This document shows, piece after piece, positions 11,866 to 23,602 of a DNA stretch of 64,000 bases. The position numbers and the translations under genes were made by a program. Source of the DNA: Montifringilla adamsi. Lineage: Eukaryota > Chordata > Aves > Passeriformes > Passeridae. The stretch lies in contig JAGGNK010013558.1 of NCBI GenBank assembly GCA_017590115.1, positions 19,134,992 through 19,198,991 of the forward strand, read 5' to 3'. The notes beneath the pieces were generated by a model. That model saw nothing but the letters and a program-made list of their open reading frames with translations. It made no database searches and was not told where the DNA came from. Position 1 is the stretch's first letter. Each line of letters begins with the position of its first letter.

Positions 11866-12275
11866 AAATGCTGCAGGTGAAACTTCTCCTGAAAAAGCCT
11901 CCCCAGTCCAGAGGTGAGTGAGTGATGAGCCAAAAAAAGAGGATTTCGAGACAACGTGACTCCAGCAGGCCATGAGAACAATGAGAAGTTCAAAAATAGC
12001 ACTATTGACTGGTGGAAAAACAACATACATATAATTTTCAGGTAATTACTGCAGCATAATTAGCTGGGTTGTTTTCACATGAGCCATCTGAAATGAACTC
12101 TGCTTGCTGCTGGAGCTCAGCTTTATTTGCAGCATTCCCATGACTCAGGGGATGCTGGAAGAAGAGGGATTGGGTGAAAAATGAAGATTTTTTTTGTTTT
12201 TTTCCTAGCTGAGCCCATCTCGGGGCACAGCCTGGCTGCTGCTGCTTTATCCTGAGTTTATCCTGCTTTTTAGGC

Positions 12276-12298
12276 AAAAAAAAAAAAAAAAAAAAAAA
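12276..12298. repeat. Poly-A run
   Basis: About 23 consecutive A residues, followed by TAAAAGG. Similar runs lie at about 12943-12961, 16508-16524 and 30628-30644. None is preceded by a recognisable retrocopy. Confidence 0.8.
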
Positions 12299-13369
12299 TA
12301 AAAGGAAATTTGGAGCAAAATCTACTCTGTAGGAATTCCATGTGTGGTCCACAGTGGGAATTATAGGACAGGAAAGAGACTCAAATTGGAACAGGCCTTT
12401 TTCTAGATCACTCTCTGGGAAAAATGATTATAAATTCAGATTATATGGAAATATCAGTATTTTACATGCACCGTGTGAGTGGAGGGATGGGGGAACATCC
12501 GAAGGACTCACTCTCCAAGTTCTGGAAAATGTGAATTATTTTTATTCTTTGTTTTATTGCCACAGGCTTTGCTTATTAAGAATCATTTACTATCTGTGGA
12601 AACAACTTCTGACTTAAGCACTGGGGCCTTAAAAAATTCACTTTTAATTGGAATGAGAGAGTTCCTCCCAGTGAAACCCTGGGTTTGTTGATGCTGGAAG
12701 TGTGGAGAGTGCAATTAAAAGCCTCCCTCACCTCTGTGATGACATTTTGGAAATAAATGCAGCTTTCAGGAGTTCTTCTCCTCAAGATTGAATAGTTTTT
12801 GGCCAATTTGAAGCTTCTGGAGGATCTGATGTTTTAAGTCTTGCCTGGCTTTGAATTTCTCAGCTCCCCGGGACCTGCTGTGGTTGCTTTTTACTCTTTC
12901 TTCTTGTGCTGCATCCACAAATTAAGAAAATGGGTGCTAATGACCAAAAAAAAAAAAAAAAATCCCAATCGTGATTCATGGAAATGGAATTTTGTTGACA
13001 AAAAAGAGGGGATTTAACTCGGCCAAAGGAAATGCTTTTCCAACTGGAGATGAATATCTCAGGAATGACCATTTCTTCTCAGAGACAGAACTATTCCAGT
13101 TTTAATTTCAGAAAAAATAAAATAAATAGAATAATTCAAATAAAAGCCTGGAGAAAAGCAAGCAGATCCACCCAACAGGAGCAGTTTTTCCAGGGAAAGA
13201 AGTCCCAGGAGTGAATTTTAGGTGAGTAAAAGGAAGGTGAGAGGATGCTGGGGCAGGAAACGCTGTCACCTCCCCTGGGCTGGCCACACCTCGTCCCAGT
13301 ACGGACCAGCAGCTCCCAGAATCCTGGAATGCTTCGGCCGGGGAGGCACCTCAGAGCTCTCCTCCTCCT

Positions 13370-13965
13370 CCTCGTCATCCCAGCTGTCCCCAAATCTGCT
13401 CCCGAGGTCCCCAGGTGTCCCCAAACCCTGTCTAGGTGTCCCTTAGATCGCCTCAACCCCATCCGCAATGTCCCCAGGTGTCATCAACCCTGGCCCTGGT
13501 GTCCCTAACCCTGTCCCCGATGTCCTCAGGTGTCCCCAGCCCTGGTCCTGGTGTCCCCAGGTTTCTCCAGGGCTGGTTTTGATAGTCCAGGTGTCCCCAA
13601 TCCTGTCCCCGGAGTGTCCTCACGTGCCCCAGGTCTTGGTCTTGGTGTCCCTTAGACCCCTTCAACCCCATCCCCAATGTCCCCAGGTGTCCTCAACCCT
13701 GGCCCTGGTGTCCCTAACCCTGTCCCCAATGTCCTCAGGTGTCCCCACTGCTGTCTACAATGTCCCCAACCCTGTCCAGGTGCCCCCCAACCTGGTCCTG
13801 GTGTCTCTGGCTGTCCCCAACCCTGTCCCCAGCATTCCCAGGTGTCCTTCACCCTGTTCCCTATGTCCCCAGGTGTCTCCAGTGCTGTCCCAAATATCCC
13901 CAGGTGTCCCCAAATCCTGTCCAGGTGTCCCCAACCCTGTCCCCAGGTGTCCCCCCCTCATCTGC
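13370..13965. repeat. GC-rich minisatellite with CCCCAGGTGTCCCC units
   Basis: Degenerate units of about 25-35 bp alternate CAGGTGTCCCCAACCCTGTC with CTGGCCCTGGTGTCCC-type versions. The tract is strongly C-rich on the + strand. The open frames crossing it (for example 13468-14145) are repeat artefacts with proline-, serine- and valine-rich periodic translations. Confidence 0.9.
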
Positions 13966-14157
13966 GGGCAGGTGGCCCACACCAGTACAGACATGGATGG
14001 GATACTGGGGGATACTGGGGGATACTGGGAGCCCCTCCCACCCCAGGATCATCCCGAGAATGCGAATCCTGGGCACGAAGGGGCTGATTGTGGTGGCCAT
14101 GGCCATTGTCCTGCAGCTGCAGGGCCTTGTGGGGCTGGGGAGTGACAGGGGCCGGGC

Positions 14158-15022
14158 TGGGAATTCTGTCACTCTGGGCTGGGAGTACAGCCTGGGAATT
14201 CTGTCATTCCAGGCTGGGAATAAGGGCTTGGAATTCTGTCACTCCAAACTGGGAATTCTGTCACTCCAGGCTGGGAATACAGCTGGGAATTCTGTCACTC
14301 CAGGCTGGGAATACAGGCTGGGAATTCTGTCATTCTGGGCTGGGAATACAGCTGGGAATTCTGTCAGTCCAGGCTGGGAATACAGGCTGGGAATTCTGTC
14401 ATTCTGGGCTGGGAATACAGCTGAAGATTCTGTCATTCCAGGCTGGGAATTTTGTCATTCTGGACTGGGAATACAGCTGGGAATTCTGTCATTACAGGCT
14501 GGGAATAAGGGCTTGGAATTCTGTCACTCCAAACTGGGAACTCTGTCACTCTAGGCTGGGAATACAGCTGGGAATTCTGTCATTCTGGGCTGGGAATACA
14601 GCTGAGGATTCTGTCATTCCAGGCTGGGAATTTTGTCATTCTGGACTGGGAATACAGCTGGGAATTCTGTCATTACAGGCTGGGAATAAGGGCTTGGAAT
14701 TCTGTCACTCCAAACTGGGAATTCTGTCACTCCAGGCTGGGAATAAGGGCTGGGAATTCTGTCACAGGGCTGGGAATACAGGCTGGGAATTCTGTCACTC
14801 CAGACAGGGAATAAGGGCTTGGAATTCTGTCACTCCAAACTGGGAATTCTGTCATTCCAGGCTGGGAATACGGCTGGGAATTCTGTCACTCCAGGCTGGG
14901 AATTCTGTCATTCTAGGCTGGGAATACGGCTGGGAATTCTGTCACTCCAGGCCAGGAGTACAATCATTCCAGGCTGGGAATACGGCTGGGAATTCTGTCA
15001 CTCCAGGCCAGGAGTACAACCT
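14158..15022. repeat. 34/35-bp minisatellite with GGGAATTCTGTCA units, about 25 copies
   Basis: The core GGGAATTCTGTCATTCCAGG plus CTGGGAATACAGCT repeats throughout, with spacer variants AATACAGCT, AATAAGGGCT and AATACGGCT. Repeated blocks of several units (for example around 14400-14520 and 14585-14705) show higher-order duplication. A 321-codon open frame across it (14088-15053) is a repeat artefact. It directly follows the GC-rich minisatellite, with about 190 bp between. Confidence 0.95.
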
Positions 15023-15029
15023 GGGTCTG

Positions 15030-18000
15030 CAGGGCAGTCCCAGAACGAGGTGAGAAACGTGAATTGCTGTAGAGGTTTGCAGACATCCAGCGAGGCAGAG
15101 TTTGTGCAAAGGCAGGGCGGGGTGTGAACTCCAGCGTGTGAGCACAGCCTGGATGTCAGAGGAGGGAAAGAACGGCGAAATGAGGGATGTGTCACACCGC
15201 CACCTCATTAACAATTCCAGAAACTCATTTGCATGCGCTTTCCATAGTGCCACTGCTGGGGTGACATTCCCCAAACGCTCCAGGATCGCTCCCTAAATTC
15301 AGATTTGAACTCCCCCTCTGGCAGTTTTCATAGCACGGTTTCTTTTCTCAGCAGCAGCCCTGGTTTGGGCCCAGCCTGGGAGAGGATGGAAACACAATAC
15401 GATATAATTTGGTCTGATATTGCTCTTGGATGTGGATTTTGGGGAGATGTTCGTGCCAGCCCACTCCACATCAAGTTCCTGCTCAGCACAAGGAGCCACG
15501 TGTGTTGTTATAAAGATAAAATTGGGTTTATTTTATCAGATATTGGCTATCCCTTTGTATTCTCGTGCAGCCAAGTAATTTTCACTAAAATATTCCTCTT
15601 TCTGTCCCTCAGAAAAGGGTATTTCACACACTTCATGCCTGCAACAACCTCAGCAATAAAGGGATTTTAAGGGCTTGGTTGTGTTTTCTATCAAGAAATA
15701 GTAACTGAGAGTCTCTCATTAAATCAGTTTTATTCAGGCTCAGAAATGCTCTTATATTACTTTTAAGCAAAGAGTAAATTTGCATTATTAGGCAAAGAGG
15801 GAATTCGTGGATACTCAGACTAATGAAAACAATATGTTCACAGAAAAAAATGCCTATCTTTAAAAAATATTATTGTGTCTGAACATGGCTTTGAGCATGT
15901 GAGTTATGTGACACGATACATTTTTTTGGGAAGTTACAGAAGAGGAAAAGAAAAGAAATGGGGGGTAGGAGACAGATTCTCAAATAATTTATTTTACTGT
16001 GATATGGCCAAAAGGGGGAAATGCAACTTTGGAAAACTGGGAATTGAAAATATCAAAATTTTGGAAGGTTGAGGGAAATCTTGATCTTTCATTTTCTCTC
16101 CCCACAGAGATTAAAAATAAAAAAAAACACCATAGCTTTAGCTCAGAAGGAGGACAACTGGAGGATTGTTTTGGGGCTGTTCTCCCCTACTCCAGTTGCA
16201 TCCCAGTATTTTCTTTTGGAAATGGAGAGAGAATGAAAGATTTAATTTTTGGACAATCTGAGCGCTGCCATCACTGCCACAGCTGGAGCCACTGAGAGCA
16301 CCTCTGGAAATGACTGCGTGTTGACAAAGGCTTTTTTTGGCAATAAACCATCATCTGAGCCTCGGGAGCAGAGAGGAACAAAATTTCACTACATGTAAAT
16401 AATAGCCTAAAAATAGAACTGCAGATTGTTTTTCTCATTAAGTTTCTTCTCCAACCTCCAGTATACTCTGCACTGAAAAGGGAGTGACTATCAAAAAGCC
16501 CAAACTGAAAAAAAAAAAAAAAAATTAAGAGCCTGGGTGAGGTTTGGCTGGAAAAAACACTGGCAGGACCATTTTAAACCTGATTTTCTGTATCCCCTTT
16601 TTTAGTTTGCTTCCTTATTTTAATGCAGCCGAAGCCATTCTGGGGCTGTTTTATTTAAAGCAAGTTTTGAGAGAGGACGCTGTGGTTTATGGCCACGTGT
16701 CAAGTTTGATAGTGTTGTGCCATGATTTAGCAAAACACTTGAAGCACATGTCCACATCCCACTGAATTTGGTAGGAAGTGAAGAAGCAGAGGAAAAGCTG
16801 GTTTGGCTGTGCAGCAGCCTCATTCAGGGGGAAAAAATACAAAAGTAATTGGAATAAACCAAGGATTTGTCTCCGCACAATTACAAAGCTTTGAGGCCAA
16901 ATTCTTTCAGCTTGCCGTGAACTCATTGATCATATCAGCTCAGGATTATGACACGTGTTTAATAATTTCAAACGAAAGGGTTCTGCACTGGGCTGCCTCA
17001 GACCACTGAAATAGACGGGCTAATTCTGGGAGCCGTGGGCGTGCTGGAGTCATCTGACTTTTATTTTTTTTTTAGCTATCTCACCCTGCCCCCTCCCCAA
17101 ACCAGCCTTTCAGACAGCGAGAGAAATCTTCATCACACGCAGGATTATCGGAGCGCTGCTCATCAGCCTCCTCTAATTGCTGCTCATTTTCCGAGCGCTT
17201 CGTTTGAACGTGGCAGAACTCCAGGAGAAGAGCGGGCATCGATGGAATTGGGATGAGGGATGAAGGAAGAGGGGTGTGAGCCAGGAGTTTCCTGCCAGGC
17301 TGGAGAAGATTTCTGGGTGAAACGGTGGGAAATGAAAAGTTTGGAAAGAGATATGAGTGCTGTGCTTTGCTCAGCGCATCAGACTTCATTATATCCTTAC
17401 CATAAACAGGATGCCATCAAAAATCTGCTTATTAAACACATAATTTATATATATGTTCATATACTTATTTATATATGTTCATATAATTGATATATGTTCC
17501 TTTTCTAGGTCAAGTATATGTGACCACCTTGGTTAAAATCCATCCAATTTTGTCCAGGATTGATGGAATGTGACACATCCTGATACCATTCCATTGTCAT
17601 CCCTACTCACTAGGAGCTGTTTTTCTAGGACTTCATATAAATAATCTTACCAATAAACAGCGTTGTATCAAAAAGCTCCTTAACCACATTTAACACCTCT
17701 CTCCCATTCTTCCCTTAACACAAACTATTAATTTTCAATAATGGGTAACCCTCTGAGTCAAATGTTTTAACTTTAAATTCTGTAACTGCCACTCGTGGTT
17801 ATCTTACCCCAGGTTCCCTGCACGCCTTGTTTGAATCTGCAGAGTTGAGACATTAAAGCTTTATTTTATTTTCAGTGCCCATAATCTAAGTGCTTTTTGA
17901 ATGGAGGATGATGGATTTTACGGCAGCTGTGGAAAAACAGGAAATTTTGTCTTCTTTGTTCTGTTCTGTGCATTAAGGTGAAGGCCAAGGAGAGAAATTG

Positions 18001-18510
18001 TCATGGTGATCTATATTTACGGAATAGCACACAGGTAGAAAAAAGCTGAATGAAGCTACAGTGACCTACACACCAAATTCACAACTGATGCCATCATCTC
18101 GTCAGGCAGAATTTTGGTAGGTATTTCCCCCTCGGTACTACCTGGCTTGCTGTTGAAGAACACAAATTTCACCCAAAATTGACACGAAATGAGCGTATTT
18201 GGATCCCAACTCTCTGCTCTTTGGGACTCCTAAAACACCTGTACTGCTGTTCATCGGTAACAGGAAAACCCGGGAGAGCTCACGGTGATTGCTGAACTTC
18301 TCCGCACTAGCCCAGGGAAACAAAACTCTTAATTCCCCAAAATAAAACTCATCATTTCCCGCTTGGTGCAGACCAGAAGCCGGAGGTTCCACCGGCGCCC
18401 GCTGAGGTACCACGGCCCCATCCCGTTCCACTCCTAAAGATCTTAAACCCGCGGATTAAGTAGCAGGACGCGGAGCTGCAAAATCCCATTTTAATAAATT
18501 TATTTATTAC
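15030..18510. other. Mostly unique intergenic DNA upstream of the CpG island
   Basis: Few repeats apart from A runs. Two places look like possible conserved enhancers. At 15205-15252, CATTAACAATT lies beside the octamer ATTTGCAT. At 17130-17225, several TAAT and GATTA-type homeodomain cores sit in balanced-composition sequence. In other vertebrates SKOR1 lies upstream of PIAS1, so regulatory elements here would not be surprising. Conservation cannot be checked from one sequence. Confidence 0.35.
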
Positions 18511-18519
18511 TGCAGGAAG

Positions 18520-19240
18520 GCGCATCCACCGCTCCCCTGTGGCGATCCGCGGCGCTGAGGGGAGCCGGGGCGCCCGGAGGGACCCGCGCCCCTCACGGAG
18601 CGCGCAGCGGGGCCGGCAGCACCGCGGGGGCCGCGCCGCGCACGGCGAAACTTTACGGGCAAGGCGGCGGCCACACGGCGTCCCCGAGGCGGCTCGGGAA
18701 CCGCAGCGAGAGCCCGGTGGGTGCGGCAGCCCCGGGCCGAGGGCTCGGAGCGGCGGGGACGGCCCGGCTGAGGAGGCACAAAATGGCGCCGCGATTCAAA
18801 CGCTGCGCGCTGCGGGCGGGCGGGGCGGCGGGGGGGGGCGGTGTCCCGGCGGGAGCGACCCCCGGCAGCGGCGGTGCCCGCGGTGACAGCGGGGGGAGCG
18901 CGCCGGGGAGGCCGGCTCGCCGCCCCTCCGGTAAATAAAGAACGTCACAAGCAGATGTGGAGGAGTTCCGCGGTGTTGAGCTGGCGGCGGTCCCTGTCAT
19001 CCTGCGGAACGCATGGAAACGGGGCGCTCCGAGCCGCCCCGCAGCCGGGCCGGCGCTGCCCGGGCGGGGGTCGCTGCGTTTGGGGCGTTTTTGGAGGATT
19101 TTGGGAGGGGGGGGTTTGGGCGCTCACCCGGGGGGCAGGAGCGGGAGGAGCTCTGCCGAACGCGGAACTTCGGGTTTCCTAAGGCGCAGAAGAATCAGCA
19201 GTTTTGAGGAAGAGCAGCCGCAGGATAGAGGGTGGTAAGC
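18520..19240 (+). promoter_or_regulatory. PIAS1: CpG island, candidate PIAS1 promoter and first exon
   Basis: This is the densest CpG cluster in the window, with GC boxes around 18817-18842 and a YY1-like AAAATGGCGCC at 18780. There is no TATA box. It lies about 21 kb upstream of exon 2 in the right orientation for a housekeeping-type PIAS1 promoter. An ATG at 18783 opens a 51-codon frame, but it does not resemble the expected PIAS1 N-terminus. Donor-like sites occur at 18931 (GTAAAT, overlapping that frame's stop) and 19233 (GTAAGC). The canonical short first coding exon was not found, so the first exon may be untranslated, diverged or missing from the assembly. Confidence 0.6.
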
Positions 19241-20309
19241 ATCCGCCCAAAAATCCCAGGAAAAGACCCCCCCGAAACTTTGCGGGCGCTTTGAGGCCGT
19301 GTGTGGGTGCGGACTGTGCCCTGCACACCCTGCAGGGTGTTAAAAGTTCCAGAGTTTCCTCGCAGTTGTCACAGGGTCCTTATTCACCAGGAGGGCTCCT
19401 GCCTCTTAAAGTTCGCAGAGCGAAGCGGGCACGGATCAGGTGGATGTGAAATGTGTACGGGCACGGGCGCGTGAAATGTGTAAGATAAACTACGGAATAT
19501 GTCAAGTATGACTAAGGAAATATTCTGTCTTTCCCTTGAGGTTTGGTAGATCTCGGTTTTCTGTGTATCAAAGGTACCGTGCGCTTTCATTTTTAGATGC
19601 TTAAGGAGCTGTCAGCAGGTGAAGAAATATCAAACCTTGGGTGTGTTCTGACTTGTGTGGGTCAGGAGCCTTCAGATCCTCCTTTAAATCCTCCTCTGGC
19701 CTTCGTTTTTCTGGGTGTCTTCAGACCACATTGTATTGCTTGAGCTGTGTAGTCCTTAAGCCTTTTTTCTTTTCAAGCTCTGCTTCCCACATAACGAGAT
19801 CAAAGGGTTAAGATGTGATTCCGGTGCTCAACTTTTTGTTAATTTTAGCGTGGCAAATGGAATAGTGTGTTTTGGTAAGTAACTGCGAGAGTTTCGTGGT
19901 GCACAGCAGCCAGCTTGGCTTTATGTGATGCCTTTATTAGCAAGAGGGACTCAAAAGGAGTTCAGAGAGATGGGAGACAGGGAATAAAGTCATTCCAAAC
20001 CCTTCATTGATCACTGTTAGAAATCTCCTTCTTGAGAACCAGTAGAGAAAAATCAGAGTTTTTAAAATTTATATTTCCTAAAGTGCCCTTGCTGCCTCAG
20101 TGATGTGGAGGGTAAATGCCAAAGTCACTGTTTTATTCTCAATTTCAGTTTTCTGCGCAGGTTATGACTGGAGTGGTGCTTGCAGGCAGGGACTGGAGGA
20201 TGGCACTCTATGAAAAGTTGGCCTTTTTTCTGTAGCGATGGGAGCTTGGCAGTTTGCTTAACAAAAAAGTAATTTCTTCATAAATTCTGGAAGACCTCAG
20301 GACGTTCTG

Positions 20310-20425
20310 ATTTTTTTTTTTTTTTTTTTTCTGTCTTTAAACAGTACAGAATTAAGAAGGTTTTTGTTTTTTTGTTTTTTTGGTTTTTTTTTCTGTCTTT
20401 AGGCAGTGCAGAATTAAGAAGGTGC
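20310..20425. repeat. T-rich tract with duplicated TCTGTCTTTA segment
   Basis: A T run (about 20311-20331) precedes CTGTCTTTAAACAGTACAG. A second T-rich run precedes CTGTCTTTAGGCAGTGCAG about 60 bp later. Both copies continue with AATTAAGAAGG. The result is two acceptor-like pyrimidine tracts followed by AG, probably fortuitous. Confidence 0.75.
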
Positions 20426-22946
20426 ATGGGTGGGTCCTGCTCTGTCAGGAAGGAGAGGGGGCACAAAATCTGCTTGGGCTTGGGGCTGTCACCCTGCAGC
20501 TCTCCAGGCTCTCAGGTGCTGCAGGAGCTGAGTGCTCCTCAGAAAAATGTGGAAAGCTCTGGCATCGTGGCTGGGGACACTGGCTATTTTTTAAGCAGGA
20601 GTAAATCCCCAGAAAATGTGCTTTTAAGTTCTTTTTTTTTTGGGAGTTGAAAGGTAGCTGAGGGAGGGTTTGTGATTAAGACTCTGCTCTTTGAAGAATG
20701 ACCAGTGAATTCCTGAATTCCTTTAATTATTTTCTTAGTTAAAACCTTGTATGGTTCTCCTCTGATTAATTAGCAAATGGGATTGATTTCAGATTGATTT
20801 AGTGACCTTTAAAAACTAAAATCAACTGTAATACTTGGGCAGGGACTCTTGCCTGGCCAGAAGAAGTTTGTCAGAAAAACTTACTCAAGTTTCTAAAACT
20901 TTGTTGCCTTCCCGTGCAAAGAGCCCTGGGGCTATGTGTGGGGAGTGCCACATGTGGAAATTGGGGAATGTGATATGATGGGTGCTATTGCCAAAGGAAA
21001 ATTAAAGTTCTTGCTCTCTCCAGAAAAACAGTGGTCAGTCTGACTTGCCACAATTTTTCATGGAGTTTTAATCATGAAATTGCCTTTCCCGTAATGTATT
21101 TTTTTCCCACAAGCGAGAGCCTTTCAGCATTTTTTGCCCCCATTTGGGATTTTTTGTTCTGTTGGGGGGGGGGAAATAATCAGATAAGATGAAACACAAC
21201 TTTGCAGATCCCAGCCTGGTGAGGTGCCTGAATTCCTGGGTACTCGGGAAGGTTGGGATAAATTGAAGCAGTATGTTTTCCTTTCTGCTGCTGAAATAAG
21301 GTAACTGCAAAGTTTGTTCTTCTGCAGACTTCTCCCTCACTCCATAGGCTGAGGCATATGTGAATTTTCCTGATCTTAATTACTATTCCTGTCTAATTGC
21401 ACCCAGACTCTAATTTATCTCAAGGTAAGCTATTTAAAGCTCTTTCTAATTGGAAGGAGTATACTTGAGTGATTAAATCTTTCCTTCAATATTTCTTACA
21501 TCTCTTTAAATTGGTTATTAGATTGTTGTGATCTTTGCCTTCCACTCCAGCATTTTGGAAATCATTACACAGTTTGCAATAATCAATTCAATTAACCACG
21601 GATCAAAGAATGAAAAAGAAAAGCTTATGTTCAAGTATTGTCATTCTTGATACTGTCCTAAGAAGCTGGTTTGGAAAGCACATGCTGGGAGGTTTTCTCC
21701 TTTGTTCTCTCTCCTTTTAAGAAAGTGCCTTTGGGGATTGAAGAGATCCCTGGTGTGTTTCTTGTTAGACATAATTTATACTTTAAAAAAAAAGTGAGCC
21801 AAGAGTTTGAATGAAAATTCATCACAGCATTTCCACACAATGGTGAGGAACACAAACCTCTTAGAAATATTCTCAGTTGGGAAATACCCCTCCCTGAAAT
21901 CCAGGGAGGCACTTTTGGGATAACAGTGACAAATGGACCTGTGGCATTGCATCCCTAATTTTAATAAACATCATCTACCTGTTTCAGTGTTCAGTTAGAA
22001 TTTTACACTTCTGCATTACGAGCTCTTCCTGTTTAATCCTTTTATAAGTTGCTGTGGCTGTGTGTTGCTGAGATTAAAGTAAATATAATCTACTTTTCAT
22101 TGTTATCTGAGCCCGTGGATTACGTTTGTTCATGCTCTAATTTGGTGTGTGCCAGCAGAATTGTATTTTGCACTGATTTTTGGGCTGGGTATCTTTTTTT
22201 TTGAGCTTTAGGTCATCAGCACTGGGGTTGCAGATATCAGAGGGATAAAATTGGCAGCTGACCTGTCCAAGCCTCAATCCATAACCCTTTTTGATTGCCA
22301 AGAAAGCCCAGATTGTTGAGTGCACATAAATACAGTGCCAGAGAACTTTGGGTAAACCTTCCCCGTCCTGGGAGGATCTGTGGGTCTTTGCAAGTCAAAT
22401 TCACTTCAGGAGGAAGTACCGGCCTTTCATGGTAGTTACTTTTAATGGATTTACAGATTATTTTTCTTTTGGTTATAAAGATACTTAGAAATCCCAGTTA
22501 GAAGCAGATAGGAGGTGCACCTTATTCAGCTTTATTGCACGAGAAAAACGTTCCTGCAGGGAGGAGAAGTGCTCAGGACTGCCTGGCCATCGGGAAGAAT
22601 ATTCATGGGTCAGGCACACAAGAGAAACAGTTACCAACATCGCATGGAGCAGGGTGTGGGGAGCTCGGATACCTCTGATATTGCAGTTATTTATAGGGAT
22701 GGAGCCTCTGAGTGCTGTGGTTTATACCCTGCCCTGCATCCAGCAGAGCCCAGGGAGGGCAGGCTTGTCCCTAATGCGTTTGGCACGGTGGGATGGAGTT
22801 CCTGGAATCTCTTCTCGGGGAAATCAGCCTCTTGTCAGTTCTCTCTTCAGTGCCATTAGAGTGAAAACCAAACCAGAGCTTCAGGCACTTGAGGCTGGAG
22901 TGCTCCCTGTAATTGTTCTGAGATAGCCCCAGCCCTGTCCTTTCTC

Positions 22947-23602
22947 TGGAGCATCTCCTGGAAACCTTGTTTGTCCTAAAGCTTGGGGTGAGTTAGGGGC
23001 TGACCCTTTAGAGATCTCCTGGAATTCTTGTTTGTCATAAAGCTTAGGGTGAGTTAGGGGCTGACCCTTTAGACATCTCCTGGAATTCTTGTTTGTCGTA
23101 AAGCTTAGGGTGAGTTAGGGTCTGACCCTTTAGACATCTCCTGGAATTCTTGTTAGTCCTAAAGCTTGGGGTGAGGTGGGGTCTGACCCTTTAGAGCATC
23201 CCCTGGAATTCTTGTTTGTCCTAAAGCTTAGGGTGAGTTAGGGGCTGACCCTTTAGAGCATCTCCTGGAATTCTTGTTAGCCCTAAAGCTTGGGGTGAGT
23301 TAGGGGCTGACCCTTTAGAGCATCCCCTGGAATTCTTGTTTGTCCTAAAGCTTAGGTTGAGGTGGGGTCTGACCCTTTAGAGATCTCCTGGAATTCTTGT
23401 TAGCCCTAAAGCTTGGGGTGAGTTAGGGGCTGACCCTTTAGAGCATCCCCTGGAATTCTTGTTTGTCCTAAAGCTTAGGGTGAGTTAGGGGCTGACCCTT
23501 TAGAGCATCTCCTGGAATTCTTGTTTGTCCTAAAGCTTGGGGTGAGTTGGGGGCTGACCCTTTGGATCATCTCCTGGAACTCTTGTGTGTCCTGAAGCTT
23601 AG
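22947..23602. repeat. 61/62-bp minisatellite, 11 units
   Basis: AAGCTT occurs at 22979, 23040, 23101, 23162, 23224, 23286, 23348, 23409, 23471, 23533 and 23595, a period of 61 or 62 bp. Units contain TCCTGGAATTCTTGTTTGTC, AAGCTTAGGG, GTGAGTTAGGGG and CTGACCCTTTAG. The GTGAGT is donor-like in most units. It lies in presumed intron 1, about 4 kb from the CpG island. Confidence 0.96.

Noticed and set aside
13468..14145. 225-codon open frame, proline-, serine- and valine-rich
   Set aside because: Produced by the C-rich CCCCAGGTGTCCCC array. The periodic translation and overlapping frames in all phases mark it as an artefact.
14088..15053. 321-codon open frame on the + strand
   Set aside because: It lies almost wholly in the 34/35-bp GGGAATTCTGTCA minisatellite. 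The translation is a periodic string with no domain, and similar frames exist in other phases.
18783..18938. ATG-led 51-codon frame as the PIAS1 first coding exon
   Set aside because: The sequence does not resemble the PIAS1 N-terminus, and its usable donor at 18931 leaves the wrong phase for exon 2.
22947..23602. Interstitial telomere repeats, because of CCCTAA and GGGTTAGGGG-like words
   Set aside because: These words occur once per 61-62-bp unit and never in tandem TTAGGG runs.
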